Assembly: GCA_031263485.1 (NCBI GenBank)
Contig: JAISFS010000161.1
Location: 1 to 57,069, forward strand
Source: Deltaproteobacteria bacterium
GTDB lineage: Bacteria; Desulfobacterota; Desulfarculia; Adiutricales; Adiutricaceae
Length of the DNA: 57,069 bases
Reading direction: 5' to 3'
In this document: piece by piece, positions 1-8,136 of the stretch
Numbering within the stretch: the first letter of the stretch is position 1
Layout of the letters: each line of letters starts with the position of its first letter
Notes under the pieces: model-generated
What the model was told of the DNA's origin: nothing
What the model saw: the letters and a program-made list of their open reading frames with translations, nothing else
The model's database searches: none
Program-made: the position numbers and the translations under genes

Positions 1-446
1 AGAAGTGCCCTCCCCTCGTCAAGCGCAACAGAGAACCACGCGGCCTCCCCGGCGGAAGGATCTCGGGGGGGCAGGGGGGTCCGGTCCAAGAGGGCCATGT
101 AGGCGCAACTCACGACCCGACACCTGGGGTCGCGGCCGGGATCCCCGAAGGTGTAGAGTTGCTCCAGGTACAGATCCGCGAGGCCGGCCTTTCTCAGGAT
201 CACCCGGCGCACGGCATCCTCCAGGCTCTCTGCGGGCCCCAGGAATCCGCCGGGGAGCGACCAGCGCCCCTTGAAGGGCGGCTCCGTCCTCCTGACCAAG
301 AGCAGCTTCAGGCGGGGGGTGTCCAGCCTGCGTACGGGATCCTCCGATGCCTCCACCTCCACGCCGAAGATGCCCGCGTCCACGGCCACCGACAGCAGCT
401 CGAAGTCGGATGCCCGGTATCCCTCCAGAAATTCTCTGTCGTCCAT
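1..446 (-). CDS. NrtR-like Nudix-domain protein, partial (C-terminus outside window)
   Basis: Reading the minus strand from the ATG at 446 gives an open frame that runs off the window start (about 148 residues). It begins MDDREFLEGYRASDFELLSV, followed by LLLVRRTEPPFKGRWSLPGGF, a Nudix-fold signature, then LEQLYTFGDPGRD, typical of the NrtR/ADP-ribose-type Nudix group. The Nudix box is degenerate. After GFLGPAE the catalytic REUXEE residues read RVILRK, so the metal-binding glutamates are absent. NrtR proteins keep an inactive Nudix sensor domain joined to a C-terminal winged helix and repress NAD-metabolism genes. The wHTH would lie outside the window, so a regulator is inferred. An AT-rich cluster of AGTTA/TAACT palindromes just upstream (518-543) fits autoregulation. 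The alternative is a catalytically dead Nudix protein with no DNA-binding domain. Confidence 0.7.
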   Translation of the reverse strand, partial: MDDREFLEGYRASDFELLSVAVDAGIFGVEVEASEDPVRRLDTPRLKLLLVRRTEPPFKGRWSLPGGFLGPAESLEDAVRRVILRKAGLADLYLEQLYTFGDPGRDPRCRVVSCAYMALLDRTPLPPRDPSAGEAAWFSVALDEGRAL

Positions 447-517
447 GTGCCATCCTCCAGGCGATCCGCTCCGCCGCCGCGTTGCCGGCCGTTGTAGCCG
501 AAACCTTAATATAAGCA

Positions 518-543
518 AGTTAATAACTAATAGTTTTTAACTA
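518..543. promoter_or_regulatory. Overlapping AGTTA/TAACT palindromes, possible operator
   Basis: Three overlapping short palindromes occur in 26 bp: AGTTAaTAACT (518-528), AACTAaTAGTT (525-535) and TAGTTtttAACTA (531-543). The tract is AT-rich inside GC-rich DNA and lies 70-100 bp upstream of the Nudix gene start. It could be the binding site of that gene's own product. The regulator assignment is inference. Confidence 0.4.
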
Positions 544-563
544 AACAGATATTACTCTGTCTC

Positions 564-1163
564 GTGAAACCTGTCAACATTTATTTTGGGGTGAGCTTTG
601 ACCGGATCAAGTGGATCGTGAAAGCGCTGACAGCCGTCTGCAAGGGGGATCCCCTGCCCTCACTGGTGGATCCGGAACTGACCGAAGACCCGAAGTACGT
701 TGCGCAGGCGAACGAGGAATTTAGCGCGATGAGGGAGCGGGAGGCCGAGATGAAGCGGGAGGCTGCCTGGAATAAGGAAAACGGCGTCAAACCATTCCGG
801 GACGTCCCGGAAGGCTCAGAAGACCCGGGCGAGAGGAAAGGGCAGAGCCCGGAGCCCCTGAGGCCGAAAATGAAGACAACGGCTGTCCGGTCCGGTAGCG
901 TTAACTGGAAGAAGGAAGCCGAGAAATCGAAGCCGGACGTCAGTCACATGAAGGGAGAGGCTGAAGAGCCAAAGCTCGACGGCGGACCCCTGAAGAGGAA
1001 TACTGGGTTGCCTAAGCGGGATATCTGCCCCGTCACCCGTACCCGCATTGCCCTCTCCGCACATTGGGGCGCGGCTTTCGGGCCGCGTGAGATCCGCATT
1101 CCGGAGTGTTGCCCTGGCGGTATAGCGGGTAGGCAACTTCCGCCAGAGGCGTTTATCCGATAA
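564..1163 (+). CDS. Hypothetical charged protein, doubtful
   Basis: An open frame of 199 codons starts at GTG 564. The first 100 or so residues are rich in Lys, Glu and Pro and low in hydrophobics. The last third turns into Arg/Pro/Gly-rich sequence that looks like read-through of non-coding GC-rich DNA. No Shine-Dalgarno sequence is visible in front of the GTG. I recognise no domain. The frame ends inside a strong hairpin (1141-1174). It may be a degraded gene or a chance frame. Confidence 0.25.
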   Translation: MKPVNIYFGVSFDRIKWIVKALTAVCKGDPLPSLVDPELTEDPKYVAQANEEFSAMREREAEMKREAAWNKENGVKPFRDVPEGSEDPGERKGQSPEPLRPKMKTTAVRSGSVNWKKEAEKSKPDVSHMKGEAEEPKLDGGPLKRNTGLPKRDICPVTRTRIALSAHWGAAFGPREIRIPECCPGGIAGRQLPPEAFIR

Positions 1164-1174
1164 ACACCTCGGCG
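1141..1174. other. Long imperfect hairpin over the stop of the 564-1163 frame
   Basis: The left arm CGCCaGAGGcGTTTAT pairs with ATAAACaCCTCgGCG around a CCG loop. No T-run follows, so it is not a classical terminator in either direction. A second small hairpin with stem ACGCCC/GGGCGT (1355-1370) followed by TCTTTCC is a weak terminator candidate. No gene is visible between 1164 and 1454. Confidence 0.35.
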
Positions 1175-1454
1175 CGGCGGTCGGCCCCTGTCAGTCCGTC
1201 TGATACGTCCCTGCGACCCGGCAGAGGGTGTCGCCAGTAACGACACCCTTCCCGCTGGCTTGGGCGTCATACGAACGCGCGTTCGCTTCTCCCGGCGCCT
1301 GTCTCCCCCCTGCAAGTCCGCGCCCAGTACAGTTCCCCCCGCCAGGCGCTCTATACGCCCCGTAGGGCGTTCTTTCCTCCGGACGCGGGCCCGTGTTACA
1401 GTCCTGAGCGGACTCGGCGGGTGTCAGACGGGGCAGGGTGGCTTATCGGCCAGG

Positions 1455-4400
1455 TCAGGTCCGCGCATTCTCCTTCTCCGCGCGTTTCAGGTGTCGGTCG
1501 TTTATTCGGTCGCCCCCGTCCAGGTGATACCACGGGGCGGACTCCGGGGCTTTGCCCCTGTCCTTGTCCCATTTGATGTTCGGCCTGTCTCGCAACAGTC
1601 CCGCGCCCTTCTTCCCCACGTCCGGAGGCATCATGAAAGGGCGGATATTGAGGCGAACGCCGTCGTTGACGTCCGGGTTCCATCCCAGAGGCTGTTCCGC
1701 CAGAGATTTCCAGCGCACGAATATGTCATAGGGGGCCTCGCCCTCGAGAATCGCCTCCAGTCTTTTCTGAAGCGCCACGGCGGCGTCCAGGCGCGTTTGC
1801 GCCCCCTCTACCCCGCCGTTGACATCGAACGTCTGTCGGGCGATCCAGTCCCCGACATAGGCCCACGCAAGGCTCTCCAGCAATCGGCGGTCCAGCTTGT
1901 GACAGTTGACCAGCGCCGAAAAGCCGTCCCTCAGCCCGTCCCAGATCTGCCAGATGAATGGGCGATTCTGGAAAAGCCTGCAATGCTGGGCAAAGAACTT
2001 GTCCCGAAGCCAGGACTCCAGATCGCCGTCCGCATGATCGGCGCTGGCCAGCAAACGGGACATAACGCCGTTAGACCACGCGTTGCCGTAAGACGCGGCG
2101 AGCATGTCCAGCAGCCTGTCCTTCGCGTTCGCCTCGCCCTTGACGGCGGGTATGGCGACTATGCCGTCCCTGTCCACGAATTTGGAAAGGCAGTCGCAAC
2201 GCCTGACCCATTCGCGTTGCTCGTCCGCAAGCTTCATCTTCGGGTCAAGCTCGGCGGGCCAGCGGTATCCGAGGAGCCTGGCGACGGTAACCTGCAACAC
2301 GGTCCAGTCGTTACGGAGCGTTCCGTGCGCGGTGTGTTTGGCATCATCGTCCCATACGACCGATCCGCACGGGTGGCCGTGGAATACCCACTGTGAAGGG
2401 TCGTCTGAATACGGTGCGGGAAGGCCATTAGGAAAACGCTCTCTCGCGACTGATGTCCAACGGCTGATATCGAATGGAATTTTCTGGAAAGTTTTAATTT
2501 TTACTGATAGTGATTTATCAAACTTCCTCACGGCATCGCCGAACGAATAATCCTGTACAAAGGATACGATAGCTTCTAAATCAGCCTGATTTTTTGGGAT
2601 GATAGCGGCCACCATGCTGTCGAACCACTCGCCGGAATACAGTGAAACACTAAGGTTGCGCATGGGCGCAACTCCAGCTCCTCTCTTTCCCCACGCTCGC
2701 TGGCCACATATTCGGACGGATTTAGTCTTCGCGAGAGCTCCTCCTCCCTTCTCCCACAGGATGATGCTGTCTCTCCCGCTATACATCGCCTCGTGGTCAG
2801 GTGCCCTGAAATAATATTCCCAGATGTCCCCAATGGCCATGATCTCCCAGAACTTCAACACGAACCGCGTGATATCGTTGGTATGGACTCCCTCAAGCGA
2901 GTCGGCATAAAGCCCAAGGGGTGAGTTCGCATCGATCTCTTCCAGACTAACAACACAATCAGGATTGGATAACTGTCCCGCCTGCTTCACGCCCGTTATC
3001 TCGACAACGGGAAGTAACTTGGCCTTACCTGAAGCGAAGCGGCCGGCTGTTACATCAACTACGCGGATGACACTGCTCACTCCGAAAGCCGCTGGCGCAG
3101 GCGTATGGGCGGGTCGTTCGTATCCACGGCTGAGGCAAACAAGCAACGCCTTAACCACCTCCCCACTCAACGAATCGAAAGCTCCGGGTCCGAGGCGAGA
3201 AACGATGTGCCAGACGGCTCCCTTGAGAAGCATCTCGCGGAAACCTCTGTACCTCTTAAGAAAAAGCCAGTTATGCGGAACAACAACACCGAATGTCCCG
3301 CCGTTTCCGCAGAGTCTCATGCACCGGTCCGTGAAGATCGTCGCCAGATCGTGCCTGGCCTCAGGGTAACGTTCGGCACAGAGATCCATTAGTCGCTCGT
3401 CCTGCCTTCCCCTTGTCAAATACGGTACGTTGGTCGCAACTAACGTGTAACTTTTGGCAAGTAACGATGTGGCTTCTGTGATTCCTTTAGCTGCCACGGC
3501 AGCTTCCTTCAGCTCATCCGAAGCATCTGGTGATAGAGCCTCTGCCGACAGGGCCTTTTCCAATAGCGGCTTGACATCATCCCAATCTACCCGGTACAGC
3601 CCTCCCCTTTCAGCAGTAGTCACCGGATCTATCAGACTCCCGAGTACAGGGGCGTCCTTAAACGCGCCGTAAAGATCCGCGAGAACGGTCTCAACTGCAG
3701 GGTCACCGTTCGCCAATGACGTCCAGATGTCCTTGTTGGTTCCGACAGCAGAACCGGAACACGCGATGTTCAGTTCAGGCAATACGCGATATCCCCCGAC
3801 TTCCGGATACGTCCATGCGGCTATCGCCAATGCGAAGACGGCAATCTCAACGCATCTGCGGTCAAGCTCCAGGCCGTGAATATTATCGCGCAACACCGCA
3901 TCGACCGCCCTGCGGGCCGACAGCCCCTCGCCCGCCATGCGCATCGGGACAAGCATCCTGAACGCCGCCGCCAGGAAATGGCCGGACCCGCAGCAGGGAT
4001 CAAGCATCCTGAATTCGGCGAGGCCGTCCGGCCAGCGTTCGAACGTACCCGCCGCAGGCGTCCAGGGGCCGTCCCCGTCCCGCACGAACCGCAGGTACTC
4101 CAGCGGGACTCCCGGCAGCGACGCCATGCTCCGCAGCTCGGCCTCGCTTCCGGCGGTCGCCAGATCGGACTCGCGCAACGTCCGCGCGGCCCACCATGCG
4201 CCGAGGGAGTTGTCCAACAGGAACGCTACCATATAGGACTCTGTAAATAATTGCGTTACCGCCGGAAGCTCCCGCGCGCCTATCTTGACTTCGGACGCGT
4301 TAACCTCGTCTTTTCTTTTAGACTGCCAGTACTGATACACCCAGCCGAGTGTATCCTGAGCCGCGCAGATCTCCGGGGGGAGTGAAGCGATCACCTTCTC

Positions 4401-4907
4401 CAGGCCCTGGCGGTGTTCGGGCGGAAACACGACGTCAAAGACCGGAGAGCCTACCCGGAATATCTGCGGCAGCATCCTGGCAGCGTACCTCGCGGCGCAT
4501 TCCCAGGCGTCCGCCGCGCCCTCCTCGGCAGCCAGATCGGCGCAGTCCTCCAGCGTCACCGGGACGGGGCCGGACGCGGACGGGTACATCAGCATCCCGT
4601 TTTCGGCGAGGATGCGGGCGAAGAGCATCCTGTGCCAGTGCTCGTAGGCGATCTCCTCAGCCAGGCGATCCGTCGTCCGCATCGACTCGCCGTCAAGGCC
4701 GTCGCCCAGCTGGCAGCCGTGAAGCCTCAGCCGCTCCCTCAGAGCCTCCTGCGCCCCGTCCAGATACTCAGGCGGGGACGCCTGGGCCACGCCCAGATAC
4801 TCGAGGACGGCCCTGGCTCCGGCCTCGGCGAGGTCGCGGGCCTCGCGGACGGCGGCCTCGAGAATGTTTCTCTGTGTCTTTTTCAGCGTCGGCATAGGGG
4901 AGTCCAT
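1455..4907 (-). CDS. PglX-like (Eco57I-type) N6-adenine DNA methyltransferase, orphan
   Basis: 1150 residues. It is a class I SAM-dependent DNA methyltransferase expected to methylate adenine N6. SAM motif I is LDPCCGSGHFL near residues 302-312. Catalytic motif IV reads NVPY near 493-496, in place of the common NPPY. The segment QLFTESYMVAFLLDNSLG before motif I is typical of the large PglX/DrmMI methylases of BREX and DISARM systems. The long C-terminal half is presumably target recognition. No BREX partner (BrxA, BrxB, BrxC, PglZ, BrxL), DISARM partner (DrmA, DrmB) or restriction nuclease lies beside it, so in this window it stands alone. Start ATG 4907 lies 44 bp from a clear promoter; ATG 4895 is an alternative. 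It is less GC-rich than the core genes, which fits transfer. Confidence 0.8.
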   Translation of the reverse strand: MDSPMPTLKKTQRNILEAAVREARDLAEAGARAVLEYLGVAQASPPEYLDGAQEALRERLRLHGCQLGDGLDGESMRTTDRLAEEIAYEHWHRMLFARILAENGMLMYPSASGPVPVTLEDCADLAAEEGAADAWECAARYAARMLPQIFRVGSPVFDVVFPPEHRQGLEKVIASLPPEICAAQDTLGWVYQYWQSKRKDEVNASEVKIGARELPAVTQLFTESYMVAFLLDNSLGAWWAARTLRESDLATAGSEAELRSMASLPGVPLEYLRFVRDGDGPWTPAAGTFERWPDGLAEFRMLDPCCGSGHFLAAAFRMLVPMRMAGEGLSARRAVDAVLRDNIHGLELDRRCVEIAVFALAIAAWTYPEVGGYRVLPELNIACSGSAVGTNKDIWTSLANGDPAVETVLADLYGAFKDAPVLGSLIDPVTTAERGGLYRVDWDDVKPLLEKALSAEALSPDASDELKEAAVAAKGITEATSLLAKSYTLVATNVPYLTRGRQDERLMDLCAERYPEARHDLATIFTDRCMRLCGNGGTFGVVVPHNWLFLKRYRGFREMLLKGAVWHIVSRLGPGAFDSLSGEVVKALLVCLSRGYERPAHTPAPAAFGVSSVIRVVDVTAGRFASGKAKLLPVVEITGVKQAGQLSNPDCVVSLEEIDANSPLGLYADSLEGVHTNDITRFVLKFWEIMAIGDIWEYYFRAPDHEAMYSGRDSIILWEKGGGALAKTKSVRICGQRAWGKRGAGVAPMRNLSVSLYSGEWFDSMVAAIIPKNQADLEAIVSFVQDYSFGDAVRKFDKSLSVKIKTFQKIPFDISRWTSVARERFPNGLPAPYSDDPSQWVFHGHPCGSVVWDDDAKHTAHGTLRNDWTVLQVTVARLLGYRWPAELDPKMKLADEQREWVRRCDCLSKFVDRDGIVAIPAVKGEANAKDRLLDMLAASYGNAWSNGVMSRLLASADHADGDLESWLRDKFFAQHCRLFQNRPFIWQIWDGLRDGFSALVNCHKLDRRLLESLAWAYVGDWIARQTFDVNGGVEGAQTRLDAAVALQKRLEAILEGEAPYDIFVRWKSLAEQPLGWNPDVNDGVRLNIRPFMMPPDVGKKGAGLLRDRPNIKWDKDRGKAPESAPWYHLDGGDRINDRHLKRAEKENART

Positions 4908-4950
4908 TCATACGATTCGGGACGGATTCGGGCGAAACGGGTTGCCCCCT

Positions 4951-4979
4951 ATTCTGACACGCCGCTTGACCGGGGTCAA
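4951..4979 (-). promoter_or_regulatory. Promoter of the methyltransferase with overlapping palindrome
   Basis: On the minus strand TTGACC (4974-4979) and CAGAAT (4951-4956) are separated by exactly 17 bp, a sigma-70-type arrangement 44 bp before the start codon. The -35 hexamer is part of a perfect palindrome TTGACCCCGGTCAA (4966-4979), which suggests an operator. A related TGACC-CC-GGTCA sequence occurs near 14400, just upstream of rimM. Confidence 0.5.
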
Positions 4980-5009
4980 ACTTTGCCCGCGCCCATGCCC
5001 TGGCGGCAG

Positions 5010-5579
5010 TCAGGCTCCAGGGGCTCTCCCGCCTATGGCGATCCGTCCGAAAGGCCCTGGCCGATGCCGATAAGGTCGCCTGGCCTTCCATCCCGACGGA
5101 GCGTGCTCGTTGCAGCCCATCTCCATATGCTCGTCGTACATGGCCCGAAGCCTCGCCAGGTCCTCTTGACTCTTCGGGTGGAATGTCGGGGTGGGCGACA
5201 TGGAGCGGTCGGAAGAGGTGTGGCCCGTATGCCGCCTGTCTGAGCATCTGGCCGGGCACAGGTTCTTAAGGGCGAATATGAGCGCCGTCGTGTCCTTTTT
5301 CTTGGCGTCGGTCACAAGGCTACGGCGTATCAGCTCGTCGGCCAGCATGGCCTCTATCTCCTTCCTGGCCTCCAGGACGCGGGCCTTGAACTCCGGGTTG
5401 CGGGACATCTGGTCGTAGACGGTCTTGCGGGTCACCCCTGCGGCCCTTGCGGCGGAGGGATGGCTGCTGGAGGTCCGGTATGCCTCGAGGAAGATATCCT
5501 GCCGCCGGACATCGAAACTCACGCGGGGCTTGTGGGTCTTTCCCTCGGGCGGGCCTTTTTTAACTGTAACTTCCGTCAC
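5010..5579 (-). CDS. Phage terminase small-subunit-like HTH protein
   Basis: 189 residues. The middle reads FLEAYRTSSSHPSAARAAGV then TRKTVYDQMSRNPEFKARV, the homeodomain-like HTH pattern of phage terminase small subunits. It is followed by DTTALIFALKNLCPARCSDR, matching the typical family segment 'TTALIFxLKNRxPxxxRD'. In phages such proteins bind the packaging site, and related ones occur as lone transcription-factor-like genes. No large terminase or capsid gene is nearby, so this is probably a phage or element leftover. The last 30 or so residues are low-complexity (Arg, Pro, Gly) and may be read-through. It precedes the methyltransferase on the same strand, but the methyltransferase promoter lies between them. 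Confidence 0.55.
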   Translation of the reverse strand: MTEVTVKKGPPEGKTHKPRVSFDVRRQDIFLEAYRTSSSHPSAARAAGVTRKTVYDQMSRNPEFKARVLEARKEIEAMLADELIRRSLVTDAKKKDTTALIFALKNLCPARCSDRRHTGHTSSDRSMSPTPTFHPKSQEDLARLRAMYDEHMEMGCNEHAPSGWKARRPYRHRPGPFGRIAIGGRAPGA

Positions 5580-5633
5580 TTCGCGCCTTGCCTACCCTCG
5601 TGTTGTGCGGCGACCACACGGCTTTTGGCCTCA

Positions 5634-5830
5634 CTAGAAGACACCCGTCCCGGAGGCGAGCGCATTGTAGGCGAGCGAAACCAGCGCGGAGGTCTTGCCG
5701 GATCCGGTGGAGCCCATGAGGAGCATGTGGGTGAGGATGTCCCTCTACATCCAGCCAGAGCTCCTCGCCGGTGTCCTGCTCGTTTCCCGGAAAGAAGATA
5801 CATCCCGCCTTATTCAGGAAGGAGGCAGAC
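5634..5830 (-). pseudogene. Fragment of a DotL/IcmO (TraD-like) coupling ATPase, frameshifted
   Basis: On the minus strand the segment NKAGCIFFPGNEQDTGEELW is followed, after a one-base frameshift near 5740, by ILTHMLLMGSTGSGKT and then SALVSLAYNALASGTG, ending at a TAG (5634-5636). GNE..ELW, T-H-x-L-x-x-GxTGSGKT and LVSLAxNALAxGxG match the Walker A region of type IVB secretion and conjugation coupling proteins (IcmO/DotL). Only about 65 of several hundred residues remain, so it is non-functional. It shows that a conjugative or T4B-type element was once here. The reading is my own recognition, without an alignment. Confidence 0.6.
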
Positions 5831-5923
5831 GATGGGATTTCGCCTTCAGCCCGGCCGATCGGGGTGCCGGCCGATCGGGATGGGCGTTTCTCGATTTGAC
5901 ATTGACGCCGGGAAAAAAAAGAT

Positions 5924-5951
5924 TTGACTCGCCCGCGTTTTGTGTTATCAT
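5924..5951 (+). promoter_or_regulatory. Sigma-70-like promoter of candidate small RNA
   Basis: TTGACT (5924-5929) and TATCAT (5946-5951) are 16 bp apart, in a locally AT-rich patch just after an A-run. Transcription would start near 5958. The next sequence is a structured region ending in an intrinsic terminator, with no reading frame. Confidence 0.5.
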
Positions 5952-5958
5952 ATTTAAA

Positions 5959-6122
5959 ACCGTGCGTGTTCGAGGTCCGAACGTCCCCCACAGGGTGCCG
6001 GAACCGAGCCGTTCGGTTCTTTATGACCGTGGCCCTGACCCCGAATAAGGGGAAGGGCTCCTGAAGCTGATCAGACTTTCCTGAAGGCCGAGGACATTTT
6101 ACGATGTTCTTGGCTTTTTTTT
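5959..6122 (+). ncRNA. Candidate structured small RNA, about 160 nt
   Basis: A unit bounded by a promoter (5924-5951) and a strong terminator (6087-6122) has no plausible reading frame. Local helices include GTTCG/CGAAC, GAACCGA/TCGGTTC nested inside CAGGG...CCCTG, and CCCC/GGGG around GAATAA. The 3' hairpin is the terminator. I could not match it to 6S RNA, tmRNA, SRP RNA, RNase P or a SAM/T-box leader. cysK starts about 360 bp downstream. Because of the terminator in between, this is more likely an independent RNA or an attenuated leader than a simple 5' UTR. Confidence 0.45.
6087..6122 (+). terminator. Intrinsic terminator of candidate small RNA
   Basis: Stem GCCGAGGACAT pairs with ATGTTCTTGGC (11 bp, two G-U pairs) around loop TTTACG, followed by a run of eight T. 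Confidence 0.8.
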
Positions 6123-6182
6123 GTCAGGCGCCTCTGACCTGACTCGATGCCTGTCGGAAAACCGTACCAGCCTCGCCCGAGA

Positions 6183-6243
6183 CTTTCGGCCATCCGTGCC
6201 CATCAGGCCCGAGCCTTTCGGCCATCCGTGCCCATCAGGCCCG
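6183..6243. repeat. Two-copy direct repeat, 32-bp period
   Basis: The 29-bp sequence starting CTTTCGGCCATCCGTGCC occurs at 6183 and again at 6215. It lies in the non-coding stretch between the small RNA terminator and cysK. No gene is seen in 6123-6484. Confidence 0.7.
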
Positions 6244-6484
6244 CGCCAGTATCTGCGCGAGGGCCTTCGGTCCTGACGTCCTCGTCAGACTGCCGCGCGA
6301 TTCAATTAGTCTGCCGTGGCACCGCTTTCGCTCACCGCGGCGGCCATCAGTCCGTCAAAGGCGTCGCGCCGCGACGGACGCCCGCCTGAAACTACTTTCC
6401 GCCCGCCATACCCCTTCCGGAGGAAAGCGTCCCCGGACGGCCAAGCCGGGAGCGGCTTCCCGCTGCTCCCAATCGAGGTGTCAC

Positions 6485-7426
6485 ATGTCCAAGATAGCTG
6501 AAAGCCTTACGGAACTCATCGGCAGGACCCCCCTCCTGAAGCTCAACCGCTACGGCAAGGCCAGGGGCGTCGGGGGCAACCTCATCGCCAAGCTCGAGTA
6601 CTTCAACCCGCTGGGGAGCGTGAAGGACCGCATCGCGCTCGCCATGATCACGGACGCGGAGAACAAGGGGCTCATCAAGCCCGACACGACCATCATCGAG
6701 CCCACCTCCGGCAACACCGGCATCGGGCTCGCCTTCGTGGCGGCGGCCAGGGGCTACAAGATCATCCTCGTCATGCCCGAGACCATGAGCCTTGAGCGCC
6801 GGAAGCTCCTCTATGCCCTGGGCGCCGACCTCCAGCTAACCCCCGGCTCCGAGGGCATGAAGGGCGCCATCAAGAAGGCCGAGGAGCTCAACGCCTCCAT
6901 CCCTAACTCCTACGTGCCCCAGCAGTTCAACAACCCCGCCAACCCCGAGATCCACCGCAAGACAACCGCTGTCGAGATCCTGGAGGACACGGACGGCAAG
7001 GTGGACGTGCTGGTGGGCGGCGTGGGCACCGGCGGGACCATCAGCGGGGCCGGGGAAGTCATCAAGAAGTCGAACCCCAAGGTGAAGATCGTGGCTGTCG
7101 AGCCCTTCGACTCTTCGGTGCTCTCCGGCGAGAAGCCCGGCCCGCACCAGATCCAGGGCATCGGCGCGGGCTTCGTGCCGAAGGTCTACGACAAGGACGT
7201 GGTCGACGAGGTCTTCCGCGTGAAGACTCCGGACGCCATCGAGGCAGCGCGGGAGGCGGGCAGGACCGAGGGGCTCCTGGTGGGCATCTCCTCGGGCGCC
7301 GCCCTTCACGCCGCGACAGAGATAGCCAAGCGGCCCGAGCACAAGGGCCAGAACATCGTGGTGATTCTCCCGGACACCGGCGAGCGCTACCTGTCCACCC
7401 AGCTTTTCCCCACCGATAAGGCCTAG
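6485..7426 (+). CDS. cysK: Cysteine synthase A (O-acetylserine sulfhydrylase)
   Basis: 313 residues, the normal family length. This PLP enzyme makes L-cysteine from O-acetyl-L-serine and sulfide in the cytoplasm. The PLP lysine lies in [10 protein letters not shown] (about K47), the substrate loop is PTSGNTGIG, the phosphate-binding glycine loop is [10 protein letters not shown], and the C-terminal serine motif is GISSGAAL. Start ATG 6485 has GAGGTG six to ten bases upstream. It stands alone, with a strong hairpin after the stop. No serine acetyltransferase is adjacent. In an organism with DsrC, sulfide for this reaction could come from sulfite reduction. Confidence 0.97.
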   Translation: MSKIAESLTELIGRTPLLKLNRYGKARGVGGNLIAKLEYFNPLGSVKDRIALAMITDAENKGLIKPDTTIIEPTSGNTGIGLAFVAAARGYKIILVMPETMSLERRKLLYALGADLQLTPGSEGMKGAIKKAEELNASIPNSYVPQQFNNPANPEIHRKTTAVEILEDTDGKVDVLVGGVGTGGTISGAGEVIKKSNPKVKIVAVEPFDSSVLSGEKPGPHQIQGIGAGFVPKVYDKDVVDEVFRVKTPDAIEAAREAGRTEGLLVGISSGAALHAATEIAKRPEHKGQNIVVILPDTGERYLSTQLFPTDKA

Positions 7427-7460
7427 CTCCGGAGCGCCGCAGGGCGCGATGCCCGCGAAG

Positions 7461-7504
7461 GGCCGGCGGCGCGGGACGATCGCTCCGGCGCCGCCGGCCT
7501 TTCG
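7461..7504 (+). terminator. Terminator-like hairpin after cysK
   Basis: A perfect 12-bp stem GGCCGGCGGCGC/GCGCCGCCGGCC around a 15-base loop starts 35 bp after the cysK stop. Only a short T stretch follows. Confidence 0.6.
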
Positions 7505-7725
7505 CGTCAGGAAGGCGGGTCACGGTCCTCCCTGCCGTTCGCGCGGCGGATTCGGCATGCGCGGGCAAGCTCGAGCCGCACGGGTTCCCGATACGCTCGT
7601 CACTCGAGTGGGCCCTTAAGCGCGCGTCGCTCCTGAGGGCGCATGGATCGAGGCTACGGGAACACCGTCCCCGATTAGGGGATCCGGAAGTGTCTCGCGC
7701 GTTGCCCCGCAAGCTCGCCTCGGCA

Positions 7726-7913
7726 GTGCGAGTTGTCGCTCACGGCGATGCCGTGCGAGTTGCCGCTCACGGCGATGCCGTGCGAGTTGCCGCTCACTGC
7801 GATGCCGTGCGAGTTGCCGCTCATTGCGATGCCGTGCGAGTTGCCGCTCACTGCGATGCCGTGCGAGTTGCCGCTCACTGCGATGCCGTTCGAGCTGTGC
7901 TCACGGCGATGCC
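7726..7913. repeat. 27-bp tandem repeat array, about seven units
   Basis: Six units of 27 bp starting GTGCGAGTTGCCGCTCAC run from 7726 to 7887 with one to three differences each. A seventh shorter, diverged unit ends at 7913. The period is a multiple of three, so every frame shows a 9-residue repeat (for example HGIAVSGNS on the minus strand), but no credible gene surrounds it. I treat it as an intergenic minisatellite. No gene is seen between 7427 and 8136. Confidence 0.9.
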
Positions 7914-8136
7914 GTGAGATGTCATAAGGCTTGCCGCGCACGGCCATGATGTAAGCACGGAGCCGCGTTGAACGACGAGCATCGCGGGGCGTCCATCCTG
8001 TCGGCGGGTTTGGGACAGGCTGGCGTGACGCGGCTCGCAATGCGTCAGGCGCATTGCAGGCGTCTCAACGCCGAAGACACGCATGAGGACCGGACAGGCG
8101 CGCGCCCGGTGCGTCTGCAGCCCCGGCCAGACAGGC

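Noticed and set aside
1445..1475. SRP (4.5S) RNA from the local string CAGGTCAGGTCCG
   Set aside because: Only the short string matches. The downstream GGAAGGAAGCAGCC-type loop is absent and the site overlaps the end of the methyltransferase gene.
1455..5579. BREX or DISARM defence system
   Set aside because: Only the methyltransferase is present. None of the other required genes can be seen in the window.
5959..6122. 6S RNA
   Set aside because: The size is near, but the 5' and 3' ends do not pair to form the closing stem. The 3' end is used by a terminator hairpin, and the open-complex-like bubble was not evident.
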